A DNA stretch of 34,960 nt from an uncultured Clostridia bacterium (GTDB taxonomy: Bacteria > Bacillota > Clostridia > Christensenellales > Pumilibacteraceae): assembly GCA_947175335.1 (NCBI GenBank), contig CAMWMF010000021.1, forward strand, positions 1-34,960, written 5' to 3'. The notes below the pieces were generated by a model that was not told where the DNA came from, did no database searches, and saw only the letters and a list, made by a program, of their open reading frames with translations. The position numbers and the translations under genes were made by a program. This document shows, piece after piece, positions 23,947 to 32,294 of this stretch. How positions within the stretch are numbered: position 1 is the stretch's first letter; each line of letters begins with the position of its first letter.

Positions 23947-24486
23947 ATGGAATTGCACATACAAAGCGAATTCGACTGTATATATATGATAAACGGCGAG
24001 TTTTACGAATACGCCGACACCGTAATCATGTCGGAGTACGACGTGGTATACGTTACGGTACTGCCGCTCAAACTCTCACTGTTGCCGTACACCGTCAAGC
24101 TGTGCGGCACGGAAAACGTGACGAGCGAGCTTGCGCTTGGGTTAAGGCTGTCGCCCGACCACTACCTGCTGTCGCTGTCACCGCGGTATATGACGGTATA
24201 TAATACAAGCCCTAAGCCCGCCCCGCCCAAGAGCCATATCGCGCGGCTGTTCTCGCTAATCAAGTCGGGCGAAACGGGGGGCGCATACGCAATGCTGTCC
24301 GACGAGCTTAAAGGCAGTATAAGCAAGGACACGCTGACCGCCTTCTTTGCCGATTACGAAAGGCTGATAGAATGCAGTTGGGAAAAAGGCAACAAGTTCT
24401 TTTTGGTAGACAAAAACAACGCCGCACGCCTGCACGCGTACACGCTCAAAAACGAATTTATAGACGACATTACCGAGTGCGACTAA
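23947..24486 (+). CDS. hypothetical protein, 179 residues
   Basis: I do not recognise this protein. Residues 1-85 look like a beta-rich domain (ELHIQSEFDCIYMINGEF, then YDVVYVTVLPLKLSLLPYTVKLCG). A Pro/Lys linker follows, then a helical C-terminal part (FSLIKSGETGGAYAMLSDELK). There is no TM segment or signal peptide. Only a weak AGGG lies close to the ATG, and a CATAAT box at 23933-23938 could place transcription start within a few nt of it. It is divergent from the Myb/SANT-like gene, which might regulate it (inference). Confidence 0.7.
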   Translation: MELHIQSEFDCIYMINGEFYEYADTVIMSEYDVVYVTVLPLKLSLLPYTVKLCGTENVTSELALGLRLSPDHYLLSLSPRYMTVYNTSPKPAPPKSHIARLFSLIKSGETGGAYAMLSDELKGSISKDTLTAFFADYERLIECSWEKGNKFFLVDKNNAARLHAYTLKNEFIDDITECD

Positions 24487-24505
24487 ATATAATGCTCATA
24501 AACAA

Positions 24506-24552
24506 ATAGCCCCCTATCTTCGTTTTAGAAGTATAGGGTGCTATATTTTGCG
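24506..24552. terminator. terminator after the 179-residue hypothetical gene
   Basis: A long imperfect hairpin: ATAGC/GCTAT (24506-24510 with 24540-24544), CCCTAT/ATAGGG (24512-24517 with 24533-24538) and TTC/GAA, followed by ATATTTT. Confidence 0.7.
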
Positions 24553-24560
24553 CTTAATGC

Positions 24561-25358
24561 TCAGCCTGTTCTCAAAAACGGTTTGATCAATGCGGTTAGC
24601 CATGACAATATTTCGGGAACGTTTGCTTTCAACAAGGAAATCACTTCGGTATAATTAGCTTTCGTTACGGCGGCAGCCTGATAAACCGAACCGACGGCTT
24701 TTGTTTTGCCTATGGCTATCATAGCGTACGCGTGGTCGCCCATAGCAAAATATTTACCTACCGCCAACGCTCCCACCGAAAACTCGCCTATGGCTACCGC
24801 GCCTATGGCAAGAATGCCGAAGCATACCGCACCCAATGCTATGAACCCTGCGGATATCGAGCCTAAGGCAATCAGGCCCAGTGCAAACACTCCGAGCGAA
24901 ATCAAACCCAACGAAAACATGCCTAAGGACAACAGCCCCAACGAAAAGACACCTAACGAAATTATGCCTTTCGCCTTAAACCCGATAGCTATAATTCCTT
25001 TTGCCGTTTTGCCCAAGCCTATATTTATGTGCCACAACGGTACACCATGTACGGTCCTCGAGCTTTTCCTCTCAAAATGAAAGTTTCTTAAATCGAAGTA
25101 AAAAGGCGCACGATTGTCTTTCTCGTCGCCGTCTTCAACATTGTCTTCATCGTCGTTTTCAACGTCGTCTTTTAGCAGATAATCCATAGAGCAATTATAC
25201 AGCTCGCCCAGCTTAACCAATTTGTCGGTTTCGGGATAAGCCAAGTCCGATTCCCATTTGCTCACCGATTGGCGCGACACGCCCAAAATATCCGCAAGCT
25301 GTTCCTGCGTATAGTTATTCTCTCTTCGCAGCTTTGCAAGTTTATCGCCTAACGTCAC
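24561..25358 (-). CDS. XRE regulator with a long Gly-periodic pentapeptide tail
   Basis: A 265-residue protein. Residues 1-60 are a clear Cro/C1-type helix-turn-helix (YTQEQLADILGVSRQSVSKWE). An acidic linker (63-82) follows, then an unusual repeat. From G121 to G201 there is a Gly at every fifth position, 17 in a row, with units such as SLGVF, SLGLL and ALGLI. The tail resembles a pentapeptide solenoid or a hydrophobic glycine-zipper membrane segment; I cannot tell which. The start is GTG with GGAG 11 nt upstream. A TATCCTA/TAGGATA palindrome overlapping its -10 box suggests autoregulation. Confidence 0.85.
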   Translation of the reverse strand: MTLGDKLAKLRRENNYTQEQLADILGVSRQSVSKWESDLAYPETDKLVKLGELYNCSMDYLLKDDVENDDEDNVEDGDEKDNRAPFYFDLRNFHFERKSSRTVHGVPLWHINIGLGKTAKGIIAIGFKAKGIISLGVFSLGLLSLGMFSLGLISLGVFALGLIALGSISAGFIALGAVCFGILAIGAVAIGEFSVGALAVGKYFAMGDHAYAMIAIGKTKAVGSVYQAAAVTKANYTEVISLLKANVPEILSWLTALIKPFLRTG

Positions 25359-25380
25359 TTTACTTATTTCTCCTTTATTT

Positions 25381-25421
25381 TATCCTACCGATAGGATAGC
25401 ATATATAGGCAAATAATTCAA
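25381..25421 (-). promoter_or_regulatory. promoter and palindromic operator of the pentapeptide-tailed XRE gene
   Basis: Minus strand: TTGAAT (25421-25416), 17 bp, TATCCT (25398-25393). The -10 box is part of a palindrome with arms TATCCTA (25381-25387) and TAGGATA (25392-25398) around CCGA, a likely autorepressor site. Confidence 0.75.
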
Positions 25422-25491
25422 CCAACTTGCAATTTCTTTTTGTAAACTTACGGTTGCTTTTTGTTTTTTTTGCAGTTATTAGCCATTAAAA

Positions 25492-25516
25492 AAGCAAGGG
25501 TTTTTAAAACCTTGCT
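25492..25516 (-). terminator. terminator of the YugP-type peptidase gene
   Basis: AAGCAAGG and CCTTGCTT arms around an A/T-rich loop, followed by a T run on the minus strand, shortly after the stop. Confidence 0.75.
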
Positions 25517-25533
25517 TTCCATTCCGACAATGC

Positions 25534-26277
25534 TTATCTGTCGTTGTTTCTGCGCATAAGCAGCAGCGCGAGCAGGCGCAAAAACTGCAATGCCGTCATC
25601 ATAAAGGACGCTACGTAAGTCATTGCCGCGGCGGTAAGCACTTTTCTCACGCCCGCCGCTTCTTCGGGCAGCATGCAGCCTTTAAGGTACTTATACGCTC
25701 TGCGGCTTGCGTCGAACTCGGTAGGCAACGTAACCAACGAGAACAGCAGCGACAGCCCCATAACCACTAAGCCGACAATAAGCAGTATCTCGCCTATTTT
25801 GCCGTAGCTCGACGCAAAGCCGAGGATATAACCGACAATGAATATCGGCCACATCATTGTGCTTGCAAAGTTTACTATGGGTACAAGCTTTAACCGCGCC
25901 GACGAAAAGAAGTATTTTTTTGCGTGCTGTACGGCGTGCCCCGCCTCGTGGCAAGCAACGCCTATCGCGCCGATTGCCGAGGAATTACGCACGCTGTCGG
26001 ACAGCGATATAGTGTTGTTGGTGGGGTTAAAGTTGTCGGTAAGGTTTCCGCGCACTGCGGCAAGCTTAATGCCGCCCACACCTTGGCTTTCCAAAAAGTT
26101 GCGCACGTACCCCTGCGCCGATATACCCGACGAGCTTTGTATTCCGTTGTACTTTGCAAACACCGTGTTCACCCTAATCGACGCGATAACGCTAATCAAA
26201 AACACAGGCAAAAACAAACACATCGTTATTGCATATAGCATGTAATCGGGATTAGTAAATAATTCTTTTATAGTCAT
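25534..26277 (-). CDS. YugP-type membrane zinc metallopeptidase
   Basis: A 247-residue membrane protein of the zinc-peptidase-2 (YugP) family. An N-terminal TM segment is followed by the pre-catalytic region (FNPTNNTISLSDSVRNSSA), then the zinc motif HEAGHAVQH (HExxH) and three further TM segments, with LPTEFDASRRAYKYL between them carrying a probable third ligand. The physiological substrate is unknown. ATG 26277 (MTIKELF) is chosen because GGAG lies about 7 nt upstream; a longer frame would run into a repeat-derived sequence. It is preceded by a half copy of the GGTTGAGATTC element. Confidence 0.88.
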   Translation of the reverse strand: MTIKELFTNPDYMLYAITMCLFLPVFLISVIASIRVNTVFAKYNGIQSSSGISAQGYVRNFLESQGVGGIKLAAVRGNLTDNFNPTNNTISLSDSVRNSSAIGAIGVACHEAGHAVQHAKKYFFSSARLKLVPIVNFASTMMWPIFIVGYILGFASSYGKIGEILLIVGLVVMGLSLLFSLVTLPTEFDASRRAYKYLKGCMLPEEAAGVRKVLTAAAMTYVASFMMTALQFLRLLALLLMRRNNDR

Positions 26278-26290
26278 ATTATCTCCTACA

Positions 26291-26330
26291 TTTTTTGTCA
26301 CTCTGAACGTAGTGAAGAGTCTCAACCTTA
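26291..26330. repeat. half copy of the GGTTGAGATTC palindromic element
   Basis: TTTTTTGTCACTCTGAACG at the left and GAGTCTCAACCTTA at the right match the right half of the element at 23218-23254 with a few changes. Confidence 0.7.
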
Positions 26331-26367
26331 TTCTATCATCAATTATGTCTTTTGTAAAGGCATAATA

Positions 26368-27435
26368 TTACTTTTCCGTGCGTTCAATCACTCCGCCGCC
26401 CAAGCACCTGTCGCCTACGTACACCACTGCGTATTGCCCCGCGGTGACGGCGCGCTGCGGATCGTCAAAGTCTATGCGGAACTTGTCGCCGTCAAGCATA
26501 GTCAGGGTGCCGCTTTGGTCGGGCTGGCGGTAGCGCGTCTTTGCCGTACACCTAAGCGTTTTAGGCATATCAAACTGCCCTATAATATTAAAGCCCGAAC
26601 CGAACAGCGTGCGCGACATAAGTCCACTCTCGTCCCCGCACGACACTATAAGGCGGTTGTTCTTTACGTCCTTGTCCAGTACGAACCATCTGCCGCTTTC
26701 GCCCTTAACGCCGCCGACCCCTAATCCGCGCCTTTGCCCGAGCGTGTAGTACATAAGCCCGTCATGCTTGCCAACTGTGTTGCCCTGCGTATCCACAATG
26801 TCGCCCTGCTGTGCGGGCAGATATTCCGCCAAAAACTTTTTGAACTTGCGCTCGCCTATAAAGCATATACCCGTGCTGTCCTTCTTTTTAGCGACGGATA
26901 AGTTTAGCTTTTCGGCAATCTCGCGCACCTGCGGTTTAATTAAATCGCCGAGCGGGAACAGCACGTTGCTCAACTGCTCGGTTTTCACTTGGTTCAAAAA
27001 GTACGTTTGGTCCTTGTTGCCGTCGACCGCTTTCATCAGCCTGTCGCCGTCGCGCTTGCAGTAGTGCCCGGTGGCTATCATATCGGCGCCTATCTGCGCG
27101 CAGTAGTCACGGAAAGCGCCGAACTTGACAACGCGGTTACACAGCACGTCGGGATTGGGCGTGCGGTACGCGCGGTACTCGCGCAAAAAGTAATCGAACA
27201 CGCCGTCCATATACTCGTGCGCAAAGTTGACCGAATAGCAGTCTATCCCGAGCCGCTCGCAAACGGCTTGAACGTCGCGCCAATCGTCGGCGGCAGGACA
27301 TTGCCCGTCCTCCTCCCAATTATGCATAAACAGGCCGGTTACCTCGTAGCCGTCGTGTTTCAAAAGATACGCCGCGACAGCCGAGTCCACGCCGCCCGAC
27401 ATACCTATTATAACCTTTTTTCCGCTCGCACTTAT
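26368..27435 (-). CDS. mnmA: tRNA-specific 2-thiouridylase (MnmA)
   Basis: Introduces the 2-thio group on U34 of Glu, Gln and Lys tRNAs, using sulfur relayed from a cysteine desulfurase. It has the ATP PP-loop GMSGGVDSAVAAYLL, the catalytic Cys in NPDVLCNRVVKFG, the second Cys in STGICFIGERKF, and the C-terminal beta-barrel domain. In-frame ATG, GTG and TTG are all absent between TTG 27543, deep inside the upstream gene, and the internal Met of GMSGG. AGAGG (27447-27443), overlapping the CDF stop, is spaced 7 nt from ATA 27435 and 4 nt from ATT 27438, so a rare ATA or ATT start is proposed. This yields a normal 355 residues. Confidence 0.92.
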   Translation of the reverse strand: MSASGKKVIIGMSGGVDSAVAAYLLKHDGYEVTGLFMHNWEEDGQCPAADDWRDVQAVCERLGIDCYSVNFAHEYMDGVFDYFLREYRAYRTPNPDVLCNRVVKFGAFRDYCAQIGADMIATGHYCKRDGDRLMKAVDGNKDQTYFLNQVKTEQLSNVLFPLGDLIKPQVREIAEKLNLSVAKKKDSTGICFIGERKFKKFLAEYLPAQQGDIVDTQGNTVGKHDGLMYYTLGQRRGLGVGGVKGESGRWFVLDKDVKNNRLIVSCGDESGLMSRTLFGSGFNIIGQFDMPKTLRCTAKTRYRQPDQSGTLTMLDGDKFRIDFDDPQRAVTAGQYAVVYVGDRCLGGGVIERTEK

Positions 27436-27445
27436 AATAACACCT

Positions 27446-28540
27446 CTAAATGTAATCGACGTTAATGTATACGGTATACGGCAAAACCGCGGTAATACTC
27501 GCCTTGACCTGCGCTGTGATTTCAGCCTCCGGCGAATGTGCAAGCGGCATACGAATATCCAACTCCACAGTTTTGCTATCGTCGTTTATAAAGATATCGT
27601 GCGCCGTCGCGCCGTAAGAATCCAGCACCTCGGACACACGCCGCCGCAAATCTTTAAGCCGCTCGTCGCCGTCCATAATGGGGTCGGCGTGTACGGACAA
27701 TCTAATCCCCGTCTTTTCGTACACCGCGCGTTCTATGCCGTCGCACACGGCGTGAACCTCGACAAAACTCATATCGCCGGGGAACTCGGCGTCGACCTCG
27801 GCTATTTTGGTTGCCGCGCCGTAATCGTTGATAATCAAATCATGGACGGACGCAACCTTATCGAAAGACAAAACTATATTGCGCACCTCGTCGTACAGCG
27901 CAGAGTCGGGGCGCTCGCCAAGCAACCGACTGATTGTCGTTCTAAGTATATTGACGGCAAAAATCAATATTACCACGGCAACCGCAACCGAAGCGTAGCC
28001 GTCTATGTTAGCGCCCGTGTACTTTTGCGCTATCGCACAGCAAAGCACCACAGTGGTGACCGCCGCGTCCGACACCGAATCGACCGCCGCCGCTTTAAGC
28101 GTGTCACTGCCTGCAACGCACCCGTGCGCACGGGTAAAGTACAGCGCAGCCATAAACGATTTTACAGCCACGGCCGCGCCGAGCGTTATCATAACCAACA
28201 AGCCGTAATCGACCGACACCGGCTCGATTATGCGCTTTATGCCGCCCGACAGCACTTCCACGCCGACGGCTAGTATGCCCGCGCCCACGACAAACGTGGC
28301 TATATACTCGTACCTGCCGTGACCGAAAGGATGATCGTGATCGGCGCGCCGCGCCGAGAGCGCCGTGGCAAAAACAGTCACAAGCGAAACCGCCGCGTCC
28401 GAAATATTGTTGAGCGCGTCGGACGTGACCGACGTCGAGCGCGACAAAAGGCCCGCCACCAGCTTAGCCACGCCAAGCAATATATTGAGCGCCAACCCCA
28501 CGGCAAGCGTGATTACGGCGTTTTTGGTGCGTTTTTCCAT
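27446..28540 (-). CDS. cation diffusion facilitator (CDF) transporter
   Basis: A 364-residue metal/proton antiporter with six TM segments and a C-terminal cytoplasmic domain (about residues 210-364). The first transport-site motif is SDALNNISDA in TM2, and the second is DSVSDA in TM5. The HDHPFGHGRYEY run after TM2 is typical of the family. The N-x-x-x-D plus D-x-x-x-D combination resembles Mn or Zn exporters, but the metal cannot be fixed by eye. The C-terminal extension beyond the usual ~300 residues is notable. No Shine-Dalgarno is seen, and the promoter predicts a leader of 1-2 nt. mnmA follows within 10 bp. Confidence 0.9.
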   Translation of the reverse strand: MEKRTKNAVITLAVGLALNILLGVAKLVAGLLSRSTSVTSDALNNISDAAVSLVTVFATALSARRADHDHPFGHGRYEYIATFVVGAGILAVGVEVLSGGIKRIIEPVSVDYGLLVMITLGAAVAVKSFMAALYFTRAHGCVAGSDTLKAAAVDSVSDAAVTTVVLCCAIAQKYTGANIDGYASVAVAVVILIFAVNILRTTISRLLGERPDSALYDEVRNIVLSFDKVASVHDLIINDYGAATKIAEVDAEFPGDMSFVEVHAVCDGIERAVYEKTGIRLSVHADPIMDGDERLKDLRRRVSEVLDSYGATAHDIFINDDSKTVELDIRMPLAHSPEAEITAQVKASITAVLPYTVYINVDYI

Positions 28541-28548
28541 ACCTTATA

Positions 28549-28577
28549 ATTCTACCATAAATGAACATAAAATTCAA
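28549..28577 (-). promoter_or_regulatory. leaderless-type promoter of the CDF gene
   Basis: Minus strand: TTGAAT (28577-28572), 17 bp, TAGAAT (28554-28549). The ATG is 8 nt downstream of the -10 box, so the leader would be only 1-2 nt. Confidence 0.7.
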
Positions 28578-28608
28578 TAGATTTAATTTATATATATTAT
28601 ACAAAAAA

Positions 28609-28627
28609 TCCCTCGATGAACGAGGGA
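28609..28627 (-). terminator. terminator of the 106-residue membrane protein gene
   Basis: TCCCTCG (28609-28615) and CGAGGGA (28621-28627) arms, then a run of T on the minus strand. Confidence 0.85.
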
Positions 28628-28633
28628 CTTACA

Positions 28634-28954
28634 TTATTCAGTTTCGGAATTTTCGTTGTCAGTGCTTTCAGGTTCAACATTAACCTCTTTTTGTTCGTCG
28701 GTTGCGCCGTCTTTGTTTTCGGTAGGCACGTCCTTAGCGATACGCAGCTCGGGGTGCTTGTTGTAGTACACGAGGAACACCGCGCCGCCTATATAAAAGA
28801 CTATAAGTATAAGCAGATTCCACAGTATATACTTCTTTTTATCGAAGTCCATATACGCGAGTTTAAGCAGGCAAAACACCGCAAAGGCGTATTGCAGCAG
28901 CACGGCTGCTATGATTATTAATACCACATAGGGCTGTAACGCACTCAAAAACAT
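28634..28954 (-). CDS. small membrane protein with acidic tail
   Basis: A 106-residue protein with two hydrophobic segments, at about residues 7-30 and 43-63, a short charged turn between them (YMDFDKKKY), and a 35-residue acidic, disordered C-terminus rich in Glu, Asp and Asn. The two-helix layout and the WNLLILIVFYIGGAVFLVYY pattern resemble the N-terminal module of PLD-type cardiolipin synthases, which also exists alone. Function is otherwise unknown. It is monocistronic, with a perfect leaderless promoter and its own terminator. Confidence 0.78.
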   Translation of the reverse strand: MFLSALQPYVVLIIIAAVLLQYAFAVFCLLKLAYMDFDKKKYILWNLLILIVFYIGGAVFLVYYNKHPELRIAKDVPTENKDGATDEQKEVNVEPESTDNENSETE

Positions 28955-28960
28955 AATTGT

Positions 28961-28989
28961 ATTATACGCCGTAATCCTCTTGTTGTCAA
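28961..28989 (-). promoter_or_regulatory. perfect-consensus leaderless promoter of the 106-residue gene
   Basis: Minus strand: TTGACA (28989-28984), 17 bp, TATAAT (28966-28961), then 6 nt (ACAATT) and the ATG at 28954. No room remains for a ribosome binding site. Confidence 0.85.
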
Positions 28990-28993
28990 GTGG

Positions 28994-29251
28994 TTAAAGC
29001 TTTTGCAAAATGCTTTTAGCTCTTTTTATAGGCACGGGTGCAACCTGACCGGATACGTTGCGCTCGACGCGAAGCACGGTTGCGGGCTTACCCAGTCCGC
29101 CCACGCCGAACGGCGCGGAAACTCTGTCACCCTCCTCTACATCGAAATCGCAAACGTACCAATACGGGCGTTCGTCGCCGTCAAACTTTACCTTAACAAA
29201 CGTATACGTACCGTACTCGCTAAGTACGCCGCCGCTCATAGAATGTATCAT
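28994..29251 (-). CDS. small SH3-like protein resembling the PriA N-terminal region
   Basis: An 85-residue soluble protein. The pattern FVKVKFDGDERPYWYVCDFDVEEGDRVSAPFG resembles the small beta-barrel at the N-terminus of PriA helicase (EGDRVxxPFG), but no helicase domain follows. It may bind nucleic acid or act as an adaptor; this is inference. Its ATG overlaps the htrA stop (ATGA), so it is translated together with the protease. Confidence 0.7.
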   Translation of the reverse strand: MIHSMSGGVLSEYGTYTFVKVKFDGDERPYWYVCDFDVEEGDRVSAPFGVGGLGKPATVLRVERNVSGQVAPVPIKRAKSILQKL

Positions 29252-30336
29252 ATACTTTCACCCTTTTGCAGTTGTTTTGCCGTCACCGTTACGGTTGTGG
29301 GAGTGTCGTCGAATATCGGCGTGACAGAACCGAAAAAGCCTTGCTGCACGCTCCTTACGTAATGATTGACGGTTACGGTAACGTTATCGTTAGGCTTCAA
29401 CGCCGCCAGCGCGTCGTGATATTCGAGCAACGATCCTATCGTCATATCATTTATTTTTACGATACGGTCGTATTGTTTAAAGTCACCCGACGCCGCGGTA
29501 ACGTACACCGTATTGGAATTGTACACCGCAACAGATATACCGAGCGTAACCCTGCCGCTTACCACGCCGTCCGTCACCAAATCGTCGAATATGCTACGTG
29601 CCGTGTCGGCGGGTATGGCAAAGCAAATGCCTTCCACTTCCTCGTCCGAGGTTTTGGCGTTGACTACGCCCACAAGCTCGCCGCGCATGTTGAACAAGCC
29701 GCCGCCCGAATTTCCCGGGTTGATGGCCGTGTCCGTTTGCAGCAACGTCATTGTGTAGTTGCCTACGGGTATGGAACGCTCGGTTGCGGATATTATGCCT
29801 TTCGTGACCGTGCCGCCCAGGCTACCCAAAGGATTGCCTATTGCTATAACGTCCTCGCCTACCGACAGCCCCGCGCTACTTCCCCACACCGCTACGTTGA
29901 GCGTGCTTTTTTCGGTAATGGATAATACGGCGATATCGCCCGCCACGTCGGACGCGATAAGCGTTGCGGAATAAGGTTCGCCGCCCGAACGCAGCGACAC
30001 CTTTATATTCCGCGCGCCGTCTATAACGTGATTGTTGGTGACTATATAGTAAGTTTCGTAGTCCTCGTCGTGCGCGACTATTACGCCGCTGCCCGCGCCC
30101 GATACAACATATTGCATTCCCCACTGCGTGGTAACCGATTCGGTGCGAATTTCCACAACGGACTCAGCCACCATCGCAACGACCTCGGCGGCAGTTCCGC
30201 CCGTCGACATTGTTTGCGTGGAAACGTACGACGTAACATGCACTATTTTTTGCGGCTCGCTGCCGCAACCGCCAAATACACCGAGCGCCGCAACGATCGT
30301 CACCGCCAAATATAAAAATCTTTTAAGTGCTTTCAT
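29248..30336 (-). CDS. HtrA/DegP-family serine protease, probable lipoprotein
   Basis: A 362-residue trypsin-like S1C protease for surface protein quality control. The N-terminus has a basic, hydrophobic signal with a lipobox-like FGGC (C24). The catalytic triad is His103 (NNHVID), Asp134 (DVAGDIAVL) and Ser210 (PGNSGGGLF). A C-terminal PDZ domain covers about residues 255-355. ATG 30336 is chosen for its GGAG site; a start five codons upstream lacks one. A TATAAT box lies about 35 nt upstream, but its -35 is weak. It is coupled to the 85-residue gene by an ATGA overlap. Confidence 0.92.
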   Translation of the reverse strand: MKALKRFLYLAVTIVAALGVFGGCGSEPQKIVHVTSYVSTQTMSTGGTAAEVVAMVAESVVEIRTESVTTQWGMQYVVSGAGSGVIVAHDEDYETYYIVTNNHVIDGARNIKVSLRSGGEPYSATLIASDVAGDIAVLSITEKSTLNVAVWGSSAGLSVGEDVIAIGNPLGSLGGTVTKGIISATERSIPVGNYTMTLLQTDTAINPGNSGGGLFNMRGELVGVVNAKTSDEEVEGICFAIPADTARSIFDDLVTDGVVSGRVTLGISVAVYNSNTVYVTAASGDFKQYDRIVKINDMTIGSLLEYHDALAALKPNDNVTVTVNHYVRSVQQGFFGSVTPIFDDTPTTVTVTAKQLQKGESI

Positions 30337-30434
30337 TATAATCTCCGTCATAGCTTACTAAAAAGAATTATATACAAAACGTTTGAAGTCAGTATGACCG
30401 TGATGTGAATTCTTACATAAAAGTTTGTGCAAAA

Positions 30435-30456
30435 GCCGTGATAACTAAACCACGGC
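30435..30456. terminator. terminator of the HelD-like gene
   Basis: GCCGTG (30435-30440) and CACGGC (30451-30456) arms with a 10-nt A/T-rich loop, and T-rich or A-rich flanks on both sides. It starts 8 bp from the stop codon. Confidence 0.75.
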
Positions 30457-30463
30457 ATTTTTA

Positions 30464-32287
30464 CTAATCACATATAGTCAGTGTGTCCAGCGCACGTGTG
30501 TACGCAATATACTTTTCCTTGTCGGTAAGCCTGCCGCAAGCGTATACGCGCTCGAACTCCAATCCCTTACATTGCACAACTGTGTACAGCAGCGCGGGCG
30601 GCACAGTCTTTTTCAAGTACTCCTCAGTCGATGCGTCGCCTTGCGAATACACCACCGCTATACGGTCGTCGCCGAAAGCTTTCAACTCGTCAGGCATATC
30701 GCACACAGGCAGCGAACGCACCGTCCCTCCGTCCAAGCCGAGCGAAGTCACGTTCATACCGAGAAGATTGTTAACGTACTCTGTAATTTCGCGCGCGTTG
30801 CGGTAGTTTTCGTTAAGCGCATAACGCTCTAAACTCCACAAATCGGACAGCCTGTCAAAGTCGTCTATACCGCGGTGAGCAACAGGCTGCTGGTTGGTAT
30901 CGCCGTAAATACCCACCGTCGCCTTTGTACATTCGGCGAGCAGCTTGTATTCGTTGTAAAAGTAGTCCTGCCCCTCGTCGATAAACAGCGCCGACGAAAA
31001 ATCGGGCTTGCCGAGAATATAGCAGTACGCCGTAAGCAAAAGATACAGCTTGCACTTATTCAATTCTTTACCGAGGTCTGGCAAAAAGCCGAGCTTTTTC
31101 AAGTCCACCGCTACCACGGGCGGACGGGGCTTTTTTACAGTCGAATCGCCGTACGCGCCGTACGACTGTTCGCGCTCGTAGTTCAGTAACTGCGTGCGAT
31201 ACGCCGCAAGCCGCGTTTTGTACGTTTGCTTTGTGGCTGAAAGCGAGGATATAAGCTTGCGCTTTATCTTATCGCCGTAACATTCTATAACGACGTCGTC
31301 GGGCAGCTCCTCGTCGCCCACAACATCCTGCGAGGTAAGCGCCTTGCGCTCGGACGCCTTTATGCCGCGCAGCGACAAAATAAGCGAACGGTACAGCTCC
31401 GGCATAGTAACACGCCTTACGCCGTTTATCATAAGGTCGTCTACAACGGGCTGGATATGCCGAATATAATGCTCGCTCGGCGCGACGATAAGCGCGTTGT
31501 CCTGTTCGATTTTTTTGTTGAACGAAAGGTATTCCAGCCGCTGTAAAAGCAGCATGGTTTTTCCGCAGCCGGCACAACCCGACGCTACAAAATTCTCGTC
31601 GGCGGGGCGCACGATAATTGCGTTTTGGTTGGCTTGTATAGTGGGGATAATGTCGGTAAGCCGCTTGTCGCCGCGCTTGACTTTTAGCATGTGCGCCAAA
31701 AACTTGTCGTACACTATGCCGCCCGTCTCGGTCGAATAGTCTTGGAATACCGCTTCCAGCTTGCCGTTACGAATATCGAACTTGCGCCGAAAAACAACTT
31801 TATATTCGTAGCCACCGTACTCGATTTTACCGTTTTCAAACCGCTCGTAAACCTTGTTGCCGAGCGGCGAGTTGTGCGAAAACACGATTATCTTTTCTTT
31901 GTAGAACAACACGTTTGCGCCCACGTAAATATCCGCCTCATCGCCGATAGGCTCATAGTCGGACAGCGTGCGGGTTGCCGTCATCGACGGCGCGTCAAAA
32001 TCCCCACGCACTCTACCTATGGGTTCGAGCTTCATACGCGCAAAGTACGGCGTGTCGAGCGCTTTTTTCAGTATTCTTATATCCAGCTTGCGCGCGTCGT
32101 GACGGAACTTTTCCGCGCGGTATTCTTCCACTGCGTTCTCGTCGTAAAAGTCGACAATGCGGTATGCAAAACCGTCGTCCTCCAATAGGGCGATTTGTTC
32201 CTTCATCATATCGATGACATGCCGCAAATGCTCCGCTTCCTCGGCTATTTGCTCCGCATTAAAATTGTCGCTTTCAAAAAAATCCAT
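30464..32287 (-). CDS. HelD-like RNA polymerase recycling helicase (superfamily 1)
   Basis: A 607-residue UvrD-like ATPase. The long N-terminal helical arm (residues ~1-60: EQIAEEAEHLRHVIDMMKEQI) and the run DIIPTIQANQNAIIV just before the P-loop match HelD, which ejects stalled RNA polymerase from DNA. Walker A is GCAGCGKT (237-244), Walker B is FIDEGQDYF, and a late VVQCKGLEFERVY motif follows. It is shorter than Bacillus HelD (about 770), as in some clostridial homologues. The ATG lacks a Shine-Dalgarno; the promoter places transcription start at or one base before it. Confidence 0.87.
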   Translation of the reverse strand: MDFFESDNFNAEQIAEEAEHLRHVIDMMKEQIALLEDDGFAYRIVDFYDENAVEEYRAEKFRHDARKLDIRILKKALDTPYFARMKLEPIGRVRGDFDAPSMTATRTLSDYEPIGDEADIYVGANVLFYKEKIIVFSHNSPLGNKVYERFENGKIEYGGYEYKVVFRRKFDIRNGKLEAVFQDYSTETGGIVYDKFLAHMLKVKRGDKRLTDIIPTIQANQNAIIVRPADENFVASGCAGCGKTMLLLQRLEYLSFNKKIEQDNALIVAPSEHYIRHIQPVVDDLMINGVRRVTMPELYRSLILSLRGIKASERKALTSQDVVGDEELPDDVVIECYGDKIKRKLISSLSATKQTYKTRLAAYRTQLLNYEREQSYGAYGDSTVKKPRPPVVAVDLKKLGFLPDLGKELNKCKLYLLLTAYCYILGKPDFSSALFIDEGQDYFYNEYKLLAECTKATVGIYGDTNQQPVAHRGIDDFDRLSDLWSLERYALNENYRNAREITEYVNNLLGMNVTSLGLDGGTVRSLPVCDMPDELKAFGDDRIAVVYSQGDASTEEYLKKTVPPALLYTVVQCKGLEFERVYACGRLTDKEKYIAYTRALDTLTICD

Positions 32288-32294
32288 AACTTTA

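Noticed and set aside
30464-32287. UvrD/PcrA DNA-repair helicase instead of HelD
   Set aside because: The helical N-terminal arm and the ATIQ-type motif before a mid-protein P-loop fit HelD better; UvrD has its P-loop near the N-terminus.
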